64,000 nucleotides of DNA from Bilabrum cf. latius (Eukaryota; Bigyra: Bicosoecida; Bigyra; Bicosoecida), in the NCBI GenBank assembly GCA_965178125.1, contig OZ237756.1, forward strand, positions 558,001 to 622,000, read 5' to 3'. Of the stretch, positions 22,501-32,813 are shown piece after piece. A program made the position numbers and the translations under genes. Positions within the stretch are counted from its first letter, which is position 1; each line of letters begins with the position of its first letter. The notes beneath the pieces are model-generated. The model did not search any database. It was given only the letters and a program-made list of their open reading frames with translations, and was not told the origin of the DNA.

Positions 22501-23221
22501 TGCCGATCAGACGTATTGCACTGCGCTGCAGATCCTCGCGTACCGAGCGGAGAAGTACGAGAGCAGGCACGGCATGCAGTTTCTCCTGGACGCGGGTGCC
22601 GATCCCAACCTGAAGCTGCCCGACGGCTCCACGCTCCTGCACCTGCTAGGCACGAGCAGGCCTGAATACGCCGGGGAAACGTTCCACAGGGGCGGCTGGA
22701 GGCCTCGGCACTACCCGCACAGCGATCCTGCGGAGAAATACGCCGAGTCCGCGCGACTTGCGGAACTTCTTCTGGAGCGCGGCGCCAACGGACGGACCTA
22801 CAACGGCAAGCGGGTGGGTCCGTTGCTCCACGCTGCAAAGCACGGAGTGGTTCACGTGGTGGCATGTCTGCTCTTCCATGGTGTGGACCCGCGGGCGCAG
22901 GCGTGGGGCCCTCGCCGGCCTTTGTACACGGAAAAGCAGCTGGTGGGCATCTACGATGATCCGCCGCAGCGGCAGTACGACATGCAGCAAGCCATGCAGC
23001 TGGCTGACAAGGGCAAGAGCAACAGGGAGATTCTGAAGAAGCTCTTTGAAGTGAACGAGAGGAACTGGATGTGGGGCGCGGGGAGGTATCGGCCCAAGTA
23101 CTTGGCGGCAGGGGGCAAGAGGGCGAAGGGGAAGGGTGGAAGCAAGGTGGGAGCCGATGCCGGGACCAAGGGGAAGGGAAAGGCAGAGGGGAAGGGGGCT
23201 GCGAGGGGCGGTGCGGTGTGA
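19598..23221 (+). CDS. CCHC zinc-knuckle and ankyrin-repeat protein (1,207 aa)
   Basis: Ends at TGA. Three CX2CX4HX4C knuckles: CKLCGQSGHNRRSC (residues 3-16), CSICNQQGHNKRSC (about 70) and CSYCKQPGHTRRTC (about 325). The middle is low complexity, with Ala-Gly-Asp repeats, an acidic DEDEDDDDD block and Ser/Lys-rich tracts. The C-terminal third has divergent ankyrin units (LILAA-type LTLYLAASAGDAIACREMLK; FLLDAGADPNLKLPDGSTLL; ELLLERGANGRTYNGKRVGP; HVVACLLFHGVDPRAQA) and a basic Gly/Lys tail. Zinc knuckles bind nucleic acid and ankyrins bind protein, so it may be an adaptor; partner unknown. No TAG codon in frame, so this gene is independent of the code question. It is the full-length partner of the gene at 16010. 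Confidence 0.85.
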   Translation: MPCKLCGQSGHNRRSCPSSSTSTSTQVIAIDENAPILSKDGLLLASAAASEPAPVAGTKRARKPTTCSICNQQGHNKRSCPRKRDIENGMLPDAADPPDAPTATSGATESPAMSGIGGPLIDLSSDSDGSPVVKKARSGALAEHAAESKAVASFSSKRAPTVGKADASSDGTAARNSGCITAASAADGSTVTKKSKVWPHPKKRSKKPGKKARTATAAELATKTTGSQPEASTTSTDSTAAASKTNTSNKSTARKFAMPLSALRRCGAAASKTTPSKSKATNTKKKNQRTKVDAAANDSDEDEAEPLAASGKALARRTGRKAPACSYCKQPGHTRRTCPTQLADKRRVRDRIRQEAKEAAKSDDIEKIKAIVSSGNGSPESMASHVYEEEIEESVKPHGPFRNHFCTYTSGSTGTGTEDPRLHPRLAYIAFLNDSEQVLRWALEAEETESGGRCRYSSQCQAGVLLQWAAYLGDESKLAMVLRALPGAGADAEAGAGAGADAGAGADAEPEAGADAEDGGRDMDGTGLVGAGAASGAGESVACSLRHKDDLQSALLVAAREHMSEVRDSEWKRVGEQSDGDEEEEDEEELDIDSADGEDEERDNDSVDSRSNGPSLSRACRPSPRSRELPWGDFPAVIRLLLRAGARADFDILKAGCQQPSGRALGSLLDVCRVPQEQLRALCLWGGGEEEQGAWERDGECPSKYDSWEHDNDDEDEDDDDDEDEDDEDEEIEGKGNKGSGAAGCDECVRSIHRALPTIAAVSRGPLKELLEKSGLVTSESSAEAPVSASGIMEGDDEEGDTAEKKRRRRRHQLELTLYLAASAGDAIACREMLKCGAAVPCTQAGREALLQAILWSKRSTGALLEVLLPALLEAERAGEQAGVERAGEQADAASSPSSPSSPAMPSSNSCSSSGGGGGEDEDEDGPPTGLRGWMTCRGNRRPYHDSRHSNPRYEGCSGSLLVEDHGSADQTYCTALQILAYRAEKYESRHGMQFLLDAGADPNLKLPDGSTLLHLLGTSRPEYAGETFHRGGWRPRHYPHSDPAEKYAESARLAELLLERGANGRTYNGKRVGPLLHAAKHGVVHVVACLLFHGVDPRAQAWGPRRPLYTEKQLVGIYDDPPQRQYDMQQAMQLADKGKSNREILKKLFEVNERNWMWGAGRYRPKYLAAGGKRAKGKGGSKVGADAGTKGKGKAEGKGAARGGAV

Positions 23222-23455
23222 TGAGTGCGAGCGAATTCAGACTGCACTGCGCTGGAAGCCAGACCAGAGCGCCTGCTCGTGTGCTGCGCGCAGATTTCTG
23301 CGGGTGAAGATGCCACGCGTGAATCTATCGTTTTGATTTTATATACCTTGCTTTGCTGTTCTAAAATGCGATTCGTAAAACTCTTCATTCTTGCTTTGCA
23401 TACAGGCCACCGCCACGCTGCCACGGCAAACCCCTCACTCGTCACACCGCCAAGC

Positions 23456-24328
23456 TCAGAGCACCGACGCCCTCTCGGTGCGCGCCCCCACCACCCCATG
23501 ACCCCCTGCCCACATCGGTGCCCGCCTACCCGCCAAACCGGAACTCCACGCCGCCGGCACGGACAGAGCAGCGGCCCCGCCGGCCGATGATGCAGCTGCT
23601 GGTGCTGCTGCTGCGGCTGCGGCCCGGCTCCAAACCACCTGCCCGGCCCTTGAGTCCGCCGTGGAGGAGGAGGAGGAGGAGGAGGCGGAAGACAGCCAGG
23701 CCTGCCCCGAGATTGCGCCATTTCCGCTCCGAGTCGGCCTGCCGGGAGTGGCGGGCGCTGGAGCAAGCGCCCGCTGAGTGAACAGGCCAAACGAAGGCAA
23801 GACGCCGGCAGCAGACGCTGGCGCAGGCGCGGACAGGGACAGCGCTGCCGCGGACTATGAAACTGCAGACGTGTGGAATCCCTCTGCTCGCTCTCTTCTG
23901 ATTTTCTTTGGGATGTGCTGCACGGTGGACGGCCGGATGGGTGGCGGAGGTAGCAGGCCCGATCGCCAGAGCAGGGTTGCCACACTGTCGGAAGGCTCGG
24001 CACCGTTTCCCATCCAATATTTCAGGCGGTCCACCTTGAGTCGGATTTCTTTGTACCCGTCTCGCTTGCTAGGAATAGGGTCGTAGGTCCCCAGCTGCAA
24101 AAGTAAGAAGGAATCAGCATTGCTTGAGTCTAGAAGTGTGCGCCAACGAGCACCTGATTGAGCCTTTTTGTCACATAATATATGAATCAACTGCGAAGCG
24201 GCCCTGCAGACTCTCACGTATTCAAGTGGCTTGCCGTCGCGCTTGGAGTAGACATCGGTGGCGACGACTCTGTAGAATGGTCTGTGGCGGCAACCAAAAC
24301 GGGCGAGCCGAATGCGAACTCTTCCCAT
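23456..24328 (-). CDS. MRPS16: Mitochondrial small-subunit ribosomal protein bS16 with C-terminal extension
   Basis: Exon 1 (24328-24218) gives MGRVRIRLARFGCRHRPFYR and ends at LEY; a 123-base GTGAGA...TTGCAG intron (24217-24095, phase 0) follows; exon 2 resumes LGTYDPIPS...LKVDRLKYWMGNGAEPSDSV. This matches bS16 along its length (IRLARxGxxxRPFYxVV; DxxRxxYWxxxGAxPSDxV). bS16 is bacterial-type, and a nuclear intron-bearing gene implies a mitochondrial (or plastid) product; the N-terminus shows no long presequence, as is common for this protein. The first stop-like codon is TAG at 23855; read as Gln, the protein gains about 133 Ala/Ser-rich residues and ends at TGA 23456-23458. Core certain, extension dependent on the code. 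Confidence 0.92.
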
Positions 24329-25007
24329 GATTCACAATCTAATTGTTGCTTGGAATTCGTATCCCCACCGGGCCTGAAACCGAGCAATAATGCAAGTTCG
24401 TGAAAATCGGATTAGGCGCCCAAACTTCACTGCACAATTCACAGGCCAATTCTGGGCCGGTTAAAAGCATTTTACAGTATTTATCGGGGCCCGAACTGCT
24501 TCTGCAGCATCTTAATGGGTACTTTATGACATGATACCCACATTTGTTGAATTGACGGGCCATGCAAGCTGTACGAGACTCACGAAAGATATGCTTCACG
24601 GTGTAATTGGCGCATCTGTGGAAGTGTCTGGCTCGTGCCATGGCCGGCACCGCTTCGATTACCACCGGCATTCATTTTGAATAGCTCGATGACCTTTGGT
24701 CCAGCGCCAGAACGCCGTTAATGTATGCAATACTCGCTTGTGTTGGGGCAAGCGCTTTCTGCCCCCGGCGGGCAGTATGCCGTCCTGCTTGTTTCTGGGA
24801 GACGGATGCCCGGCTATCATGTACAAGGCAACAACCCTGATACAATGCATGGCGTATTAGCCTGGCAGCCAGAGTGTGATTCCTGCATGCCGATGGTGGA
24901 CGCGCTGGTTGTCGCCATCCAAACATTCTGCTGCTGCATCCAGGAGCTGCCAGTGGCTCTGGACGGATTCAGCCCGCCCAGAGCAAGCGATAGGCAGGAT
25001 AATCTGC
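24329..25007. other. Intergenic upstream of bS16, nothing recognised
   Basis: Lower GC than its surroundings near 24340-24560. An open frame begins at 24725 and runs into the 42-bp array, but it has no other support. Confidence 0.4.
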
Positions 25008-25390
25008 GGGGGGCCGTGAGGAGGACAAACACAGCATTCATCTGCATGCGGGGGGCCGTGAGGAGGACAACCCCAGCACACCTCTGCATGCGGGGGGCCG
25101 TGAGGAGGACAAACACAGCATTCATCTGCATGCGGGGGGCCGTGAGGAGGACAACCCCAGCACACCTCTGCATGCGAGGGGTCGTGAGGAGGACAACCCC
25201 AGCACACCTCTGGATGCGGGGGGCCGTGAGGAGGACTAACCCAGCACACCTCTGCATGCGGGGGGCCGTGAGGAGGACTAACCCAGCACACCTCTGCATG
25301 CGGGGGGCCGTGAGGAGGACAACCCCAGCACACCTCTGCATGCGGGGGGCCGTGAGGAGGACAACCCCAGCACACCTCTGCATGCTGGTG
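25008..25390. repeat. 42-bp minisatellite, about nine copies
   Basis: Unit contains GCGGGGGGCCGTGAGGAGGA followed by CAACCCCAGCACACCTCTGC or the variant CAAACACAGCATTCATCTGC. The period is a multiple of three, so frames stay open on both strands with 14-residue repeats (RGAVRRTTPAHLCM on plus; CPPHGPPHAEVCWG on minus). It could code, but nothing shows which strand if any. Confidence 0.9.
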
Positions 25391-26787
25391 GCGGCATCAC
25401 TCTTGAACGGGCGTTCTGGCGCAAAGCAAAGGATGTGACCGATGAGTTCAGAGCTCTTGAATGCGGCGAGTCTACGTGCGGAAGGGAAGGGAAGGGAAGT
25501 TAACTCAGGTTTCAAGTTATCCGGAGTGCCGACAGTGCAGCAGAGGAGTGTCTCAGGAAATACGCGCCATTGCCCGTGGGTCTCCAGTCTAACCAGATAC
25601 CTGCGTGGGGTGCTGGTCGGGTGCAGTGCACTGTGGTGGGAGGCCGTGGCCACGTTGAGGGGCAAGGGTTCAGGAGCAGCAGCGGAAGGAGTGTTGCCGC
25701 AGTGATCAGGTGCAAGCTGGCGGTCAGGCTGCTGGGGATAGTCGAAGAGGAAATCAAAGTATGTTTCTTTGGGTCAGGGGGCTAGAAACGTGCACGGATA
25801 CAAGGATGGTGTTTTGGGTAGCTGGAAGGGACAGGCCCGGGGAGCTGGTGGAACGGCTGTGGGTGGGCTAGCTACATGGTTGTTGGGTACTCTCCGTGCG
25901 GGATGCTCCATTGCGAGAGCAGTAGAGGAGGTGACTACCCTCTGTAGGTAACCCGGATGTGGGGGGGGGGGGGGACGAAAGGGTACCACTGGAATGTAAG
26001 GGCAAGAATGCGGTGGCTCTGCGAGCTTTACTGTGGGGATACCACACTTTTTAATAGTAAATGCCGTTCAACATGGCAAATTGTACCAGCTGTAGCATAA
26101 CCGCCCGCACACTGAGGGTGTTGTGTGCTAAAGATCCAAGTTTGGGTGTGCGTCATGCAAATAAGTCGTGCCAACCTGAGGGCACGTGCTGCCATAGCCA
26201 GTGCGCGCATGGTGTAATGTGCGCCGCACTGTGCGGCTAACCGTGGATCCGGATGTCAATGCACTACTAGCCGTCTAAGCATCACACCAAAAAAAATAGT
26301 TCTCTTGTCTTTGTGCTCAAGTAACTAAGATGTCAGATGCCTAAAGGACGGACTGAATCCTCATCCTTGGATCAGTAGTCCTGCAGGTTTACTGTTGAAA
26401 TCCCCTTGGCCGTGTCCTCTTCTCGTTGACAGCCCTGGACCTGCACGCCCCCGAGCCCTACTGGCTGGCTCGGGCCTGTCAACGCCCCTTCGTCGTCTCC
26501 GCCACACGTCTGGTACCGCACTCAGGGCCCACTTCCCTCCCCTTGCATCCGTTCACGTTGGAATCCTACAGCCCCCCCGGGCCTATCCGCCGCGCTCGGT
26601 CTCAATCCTGCAACGCATCGCATCCCATCCACTTTAATTTCTCTGTCCACCGATATCGACTGTCCACCCCCCACTTGCCCGCTCAGTTTGGCCGCTCTGC
26701 CGTATTGCTATTGCTGCTGTTCTCCACCTGCTGGGCACCCGTCGGGGAGGCGGGGGGGCACCGAATGCAGAGTCTGCACTTGTACCT
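25391..26787. other. Intergenic, no gene supported
   Basis: Mixed-composition DNA with a 13-base G run near 25961-25973. No conserved frame seen. Confidence 0.4.
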
Positions 26788-27520
26788 AGACTACAGATCA
26801 GATTTGTTCCTTCAACCACACCCATTGGCTCCTCTTCACGGCTGCTGCAAACCCCACTGGTTGGCAGTCACCAAAAAGAAAGTTCCTGCCCCCGCTCCCG
26901 CACACTCACTGGGCTTCACCCCGAACGACTGGTTCTTCACCAGTCCACCTGAATGCGGTATTCATCTGACATTACGAATTAACACGCCACTTTCACAATG
27001 CACACGACTGGCCTCGTCGCTACATGGCTGCCTGTTCCTGTCCCCCGCCCTAGGGACCGTGTGCTTTGCTCCCTGCATTGCCACCTTGGCCATATCCTTT
27101 CAGGTTGCACGCGACGGTCCTGGTATCCCGAGGATTCAGGAGATAGAGTCTGATTCGTTGTTGACGTCAAATGAGATAATAAGCGTCTGTGCGATGAGGA
27201 TGGCTCTGCGAAGAAGCTTTCATGGAAGTCACGATGTCATAGCCGACCTGCCGTGCGTCCCATCTGTCCATCCATCTGTTGGCCCTCTGTGCGCTGTTGG
27301 CCATGCAGCCCGCCGCCACTCGCGTCTCCGTCGTGCCTTGCACCTGGAGCCCCATTCCTCCCGTTTTGTTCTCCCTGTTGACACCGCACTATCGTCGCCT
27401 GTGCCGGTGTCCCCCTCTTCTTCTCCACCTTCTGTCCTCCTGCGCCCACCTCGTCTTCCTGCTCACCTCTTGCACCTCTGCTCCCCGTCGTTTCAATCCT
27501 GATGTCCAAGTACATATAAC
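26788..27520. repeat. Segmental duplication, copy 2 (partner 17856-18462)
   Basis: Near-identical to 17856-18462 except for an extra block of roughly 125 bases at about 27121-27241, lying between GGTCCTGG and GCCGACCTGCCGTGCG, which are adjacent in copy 1. The open frame 26426-27502 crosses the copy boundary and is not taken as a gene. Confidence 0.88.
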
Positions 27521-28152
27521 AGCAAACCTCCTGTGCTCTGCTGCTGCACCCTTCCCCGGCGGAGCCCTCACTGCCGTCTCATAGACCGGGAGACGTCTTC
27601 CATCCCGTTAGGTGCAACAGTGCCAGTTTGGACTAGGCTGGCACCGAGTCATTCACCCGTCTACTCCAACCATTACAACACATGCCTGATGCATCTGAAG
27701 CTCCAAAATACTTTTTCTGCACATGTCGTTTACAGTTCAGTTGGCATGAGAGGGGAAAAGAGACCGAGTTTGGTGCTTCCACTGGCAGTATTCACTCTCG
27801 CCATGCGTACACCTGCATGTGCATGCTCCAGGTCAGATTCAGCTAAACTTCTCGGATACACAGCGAGAAGCACTGGATCATGCATCAAAATACTAGACTA
27901 TGGCTCGGGAACCATAGGATGCAGTGCATTCTTGCGAACCGTGAATCATTGCAGTGCGTGGTCAGCGACGCCGCCGGAACAATACACGAAGTTTAAATAT
28001 GACAAGAACTCACACTTACCTAAAATAATAAAATCAAACAGAATATTGATGAATATATCGACATCAATGCCTAATATTATAGTTGAAGTATAATAATTGA
28101 AATTGACAATTCTAAAAAAAAAGAAAAGGAAAACACACCTAGAATTAAAAAT
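27521..28152. other. Intergenic with an AT-rich patch, no gene
   Basis: The last ~150 bases before the tRNA (about 27990-28140) are strongly AT-rich, unlike nearby host DNA. They could be a small relic of AT-rich viral DNA. No frame supported. Confidence 0.4.
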
Positions 28153-28232
28153 GTCTGCTGAGGGGTTCGAACCCTCGCGGGCGAACCCAACCGTGCTTGA
28201 AACGGTCACCTTAACCACTCGGTCAAACAGAC
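28153..28232 (-). tRNA. tRNA-Leu(CAA)
   Basis: 80 bases, no intron, no encoded CCA. Seven-pair acceptor stem (GTCTGTT with AGCAGAC), D-arm GACCGAGTGGTTAAGG, anticodon stem ACCGT/ACGGT with loop TTCAAGC (anticodon CAA, reads UUG), long variable arm around GGGTTCGCCC, and T-arm GAGGG-TTCGAAC-CCCTC. The long variable arm marks it as Leu or Ser class; the anticodon decides Leu. A truncated inverted copy of its 5' half lies at 32780-32811. Confidence 0.9.
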
Positions 28233-29100
28233 TTCTACTCCGGGGGCGGATCACAGGTATACAGACAAGAGGAGTTGTCCATTTATGGCCAGTCCTCACC
28301 ACGGAAAGAAGCATGCATCAGCCCAATTCACGCAAAGTTGGGTCAAAATGGGCACTTAAACAATGTTGTGCTGGAGTTTGCATGGGAAAATGGTAAAGGC
28401 GGCGAAAAACCTGTCAGTGCGTGTGGCACAGGCATGGCCAGCCCGGCCGCCGTGTGCACTAGAACTTCTTTTTGAACGGTAGTCATCCGATCCAGATCCA
28501 CCGGACGAACTATTTGCGTTAGTAGTCCACCATTGAATGGATCCCCCCCCTTGGTAAGGCCAGATGCTCTGCGCATCAATCTGCCTTTAGTCATAGCCCG
28601 TTTTGCACAGGCACTTGCGGCATGGCTGCGGCTGGGCACAATCCAAGGAGGATCAAGCGAGCTGCTGACATGCGCGCGGCAGAAGGACCAACTGAAGACG
28701 TGTATGTCTAGGTACGGTGTGAATTGGGGCATGGGCTGGAGTGGACTGCAGGGGTGGGCAAATGCAGGGATGGGCAAATGCAGTGGTATTGCTTGCGATA
28801 CAATTGCAACAGAATCGGATAGATATGGACAGTCATATGTATGCTTGACCCTCTAAGCAACCACGCAGCATTTTTCCCCTAACGCGGTCTCTCCCACTGC
28901 CCGTGTCCCCCAGCTCTGCCCAGAGCCCCTGCAGCACCATCACGCAGTCTGTCTCTCCCACTGCTCGTGTCCCGCAGCTCTGCCCAGAGCCCCTGCAGCA
29001 CCATCACGCAGTCTGTCTCTCCCACTGCCCGTGTCCCCCAGCTCTGCCCAGAGCCCCTGCAGCACCATCACGCAGTCTGTCTCTCCCACTGCTCGTGTCC
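28201..29100 (+). repeat. Left arm of a large inverted repeat
   Basis: 28201 to about 28900 is the near-exact reverse complement of about 32117-32813, and pairing continues into the 64-bp units. Only a few differences are seen (for example CTCTGCGCATC against the complement of CGCTGAGCATC). The arm starts inside the tRNA-Leu gene. Confidence 0.9.
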
Positions 29101-32100
29101 CCCAGCTCTGCCCAGAGCCCCTGGAGCACCATCACGCAGTCTGTCTCTCCCACTGCTCGTGTCCCCCAGCTCTGCCCAGAGCCCCTGCAGCACCATCACG
29201 CAGTCTGTCTCTCCCACTGCTCGTGTCCCCCAGCTCTGCCCAGAGCCCCTGCAGCACCATCACGCAGTCTGTCTCTCCCACTGCTCGTGTCCCCCAGCTC
29301 TGCCCCGAGCCCCTGCAGCACCATCACGCAGTCTGTCTCTCCCACTGCTCGTGTCCCCCAGCTCTGCCCCGAGCCCCTGCAGCACCATCACGCAGTCTGT
29401 CTCTCCCACTGCTCGTGTCCCCCAGCTCTGCCCCGAGCCCCTGCAGCACCATCACGCAGTCTGTCTCTCCCACTGCCCGTGTCCCCCAGCTCTGCCCAGA
29501 GCCCCTGCAGCACCATCACGCAGTCTGTCTCTCCCACTGCTCGTGTCCCCCAGCTCTGCCCAGAGCCCCTGCAGCACCATCACGCAGTCTGTCTCTCCCA
29601 CTGCTCGTGTCCCCCAGCTCTGCCCAGAGCCCCTGGAGCACCATCACGCAGTCTGTCTCTCCCACTGCTCGTGTCCCCCAGCTCTGCCCCGAGCCCCTGC
29701 AGCACCATCACGCAGTCTGTCTCTCCCACTGCCCGTGTCCCCCAGCTCTGCCCCGAGCCCCTGCAGCACCATCACGCAGTCTGTCTCTCCCACTGCCCGT
29801 GTCCCCCAGCTCTGCCCCGAGCCCCTGCAGCACCATCACGCAGTCTGTCTCTCCCACTGCTCGTGTCCCCCAGCTCTGCCCAGAGCCCCTGCAGCACCAT
29901 CACGCAGTCTGTCTCTCCCACTGCTCGTGTCCCCCAGCTCTGCCCCGAGCCCCTGCAGCACCATCACGCAGTCTGTCTCTCCCACTGCTCGTGTCCCCCA
30001 GCTCTGCCCCGAGCCCCTGCAGCACCATCACGCAGTCTGTCTCTCCCACTGCCCGTGTCCCCCAGCTCTGCCCAGAGTCCGTGGAGCACCATCAAGTGAT
30101 CATTCCCCTCCCATGTCCCCCAGCTCTGCCCAGAGCCCCTGCAGCACCATCACGCAGTCTGTCTCTCCCACTGCCCGTGTCCCCCAGCTCTGCCCCGAGC
30201 CCCTGCAGCACCATCACGCAGTCTGTCTCTCCCACTGCTCGTGTCCCCCAGCTCTGCCACGAGCCCCTGCAGCACCATCACGCAGTCTGTCTCTCCCACT
30301 GCTCGTGTCCCCCAGCTCTGCCCAGAGCCCCTGCAGCACCATCACGCAGTCTGTCTCTCCCACTGCTCGTGTCCCCCAGCTCTGCCCAGAGCCCCTGCAG
30401 CACCATCACGCAGTCTGTCTCTCCCACTGCTCGTGTCCCCCAGCTCTGCCCCGAGCCCCTGCAGCACCATCACGCAGTCTGTCTCTCCCACTGCTCGTGT
30501 CCCCCAGCTCTGCCCCAAGCCCCTGCAGCACCATCACGCAGTCTGTCTCTCCCACTGCCCGTGTCCCCCAGCTCTGCCCAGAGCCCCTGCAGCACCATCA
30601 CGCAGTCTGTCTCTCCCACTGCTCGTGTCCCCCAGCTCTGCCCCGAGCCCCTGCAGCACCATCACGCAGTCTGTCTCTCCCACTGCTCGTGTCCCCCAGC
30701 TCTGCCCCGAGCCCCTGCAGCACCATCACGCAGTCTGTCTCTCCCACTGCTCGTGTCCCCCAGCTCTGCCCCGAGCCCCTGCAGCACCATCACGCAGTCT
30801 GTCTCTCCCACTGCCCGTGTCCCCCAGCTCTGCCCCGAGCCCCTGCAGCACCATCACGCAGTCTGTCTCTCCCACTGCTCGTGTTCCCCAGCTCTGCCCC
30901 GAGCCCCTGCAGCACCATCACGCAGTCTGTCTCTCCCACTGCTCGTGTCCCCCAGCTCTGCCCCGAGCCCCTGCAGCACCATCACGCAGTCTGTCTCTCC
31001 CACTGCTCGTGTCCCCCAGCTCTGCCCCGAGCCCCTGCAGCACCATCACGCAGTCTGTCTCTCCCACTGCCCGTGTCCCCCAGCTCTGCCCCGAGCCCCT
31101 GCAGCACCATCACGCAGTCTGTCTCTCCCACTGCCCGTGTCCCCCAGCTCTGCCCAGAGCCCCTGGAGCACCATCACGCAGTCTGTCTCTCCCACTGCCC
31201 GTGTCCCCCAGCTCTGCCCCGAGCCCCTGCAGCACCATCACGCAGTCTGTCTCTCCCACTGCTCGTGTCCCCCAGCTCTGCCCAGAGCCCCTGCAGCACC
31301 ATCACGCAGTCTGTCTCTCCCACTGCTCGTGTCCCCCAGCTCTGCCCAGAGCCCCTGCAGCACCATCACGCAGTCTGTCTCTCCCACTGCTCGTGTCCCC
31401 CAGCTCTGCCCCGAGCCCCTGCAGCACCATCACGCAGTCTGTCTCTCCCACTGCTCGTGTCCCCCAGCTCTGCCCCGAGCCCCTGCAGCACCATCACGCA
31501 GTCTGTCTCTCCCACTGCTCGTGTCCCCCAGCTCTGCCCCGAGCCCCTGCAGCACCATCACGCAGTCTGTCTCTCCCACTGCTCGTGTCCCCCAGCTCTG
31601 CCCCGAGCCCCTGCAGCACCATCACGCAGTCTGTCTCTCCCACTGCCCGTGTTCCCCAGCTCTGCCCAGAGCCCCTGCAGCACCATCACGCAGTCTGTCT
31701 CTCCCACTGCTCGTGTCCCCCAGCTCTGCCCCGAGCCCCTGCAGCACCATCACGCAGTCTGTCTCTCCCACTGCCCGTGTCCCCCAGCTCTGCCCCGAGC
31801 CCCTGCAGCACCATCACGCAGTCTGTCTGGGCAGAGCTGGGGGACACGAGCAGTGGGAGAGACAGACTGCGTGATGGTGCTGCAGGGGCTCGGGGCAGAG
31901 CTGGGGGACACGAGCAGTGGGAGAGACAGACTGCGTGATGGTGCTGCAGGGGCTCTGGGCAGAGCTGGGGGACACGAGCAGTGGGAGAGACAGACTGCGT
32001 GATGGTGCTCCAGGGGCTCTGGGCAGAGCTGGGGGACACGAGCAGTGGGAGAGACAGACTGCGTGATGGTGCTGCAGGGGCTCTGGGCAGAGCTGGGGGA

Positions 32101-32117
32101 CACGAGCAGTGGGAGAG
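28890..32117. repeat. 64-bp minisatellite: about 45 forward and 4-5 inverted copies
   Basis: Unit contains CAGCTCTGCCC[A/C]GAGCCCCT, GCAGCACCATCACGCAGTCT and GTCTCTCCCACTGC[T/C]CGTGT. Forward copies run to about 31830, then orientation flips sharply at GTCTGTCTGGGCAGAGCTGG. One degenerate unit lies near 30070-30115. The four very long plus frames here (up to about 1,000 codons) are the same repeat read in shifted registers and are not genes. Confidence 0.97.
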
Positions 32118-32813
32118 ACCGCGTTAGGGGAAAAATGCTGCGTGGTTGCTTAGAGGGTCAAGCATACATATGACTGTCCATATCTATCCGATTCTGTTGC
32201 AATTGTATCGCAAGCAATACCACTGCATTTGCCCATCCCTGCATTTGCTCACCCCTGCAGCCCACTCCAGCCCATGCCCCAATTCACACCGTACCTAGAC
32301 ATTCACGTTTTCACTTTAAGTTGGTCCTTCTGCCGCGCGCATGTCAGCAGCTCGCTTGATCCTCCTTGGATTGTGCCCAGCCGCAGCCATGCCGCAAGTG
32401 CCTGTGCAAAACGGGCTATGACTAAAGGCTGATTGATGCGCTGAGCATCTGGCCTTACCAAGGGGGGGGATCCATTCAATGGTGGACTACTAACGCAAAT
32501 AGTTCGTCCGGTGGATCTGGATCGGATGACTACCGTTCAAAAAGAAGTTCTAGTGCACACGGCGGCCGGGCTGGCCATGCCTGTGCCACACGCACTGACA
32601 GGTTTTTCGCCGCCTTTACCATTTTCCCATGCAAACTCCAGCACAACATTGTTTAAGTGCCCATTTTGACCCAACTTTGCGTGAATTGGGCTGATGCATG
32701 CTTCTTTCCGTGGTGAGGACTGGCCATAAATGGACAACTCCTCTTGTCTGTATACCTGTGATCCGCCCCCGGAGTAGAAGTCTGTTTGACCGAGTGGTTA
32801 AGGTGACCGTTGC
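31830..32813 (-). repeat. Right arm of the large inverted repeat
   Basis: Reverse complement of the left arm: inverted 64-bp units to about 32117, then the unique flank to 32813, ending within the copied tRNA-Leu sequence. Confidence 0.9.
32780..32811 (+). pseudogene. tRNA-Leu 5' fragment
   Basis: Copies the acceptor 5' strand, D-arm and start of the anticodon stem of the tRNA at 28153-28232 (GTCTGTTTGACCGAG...GTGACCGTT), then diverges at TGCCCCG. It lacks the anticodon loop and T-arm, so it is not functional. Confidence 0.9.

Noticed and set aside
26426-27502. 358-codon open frame
   Set aside because: Crosses the edge of a segmental duplication, has odd composition and no family or splice support.
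28903-32002. Frames of 398-1,011 codons rich in Ser/Pro/Leu
   Set aside because: Same 64-bp unit read in shifted registers; no unique protein sequence.
17217-32117. Regular repeats resembling a CRISPR array
   Set aside because: Units are tandem with no unique spacers, in eukaryotic DNA, and no cas genes are present.
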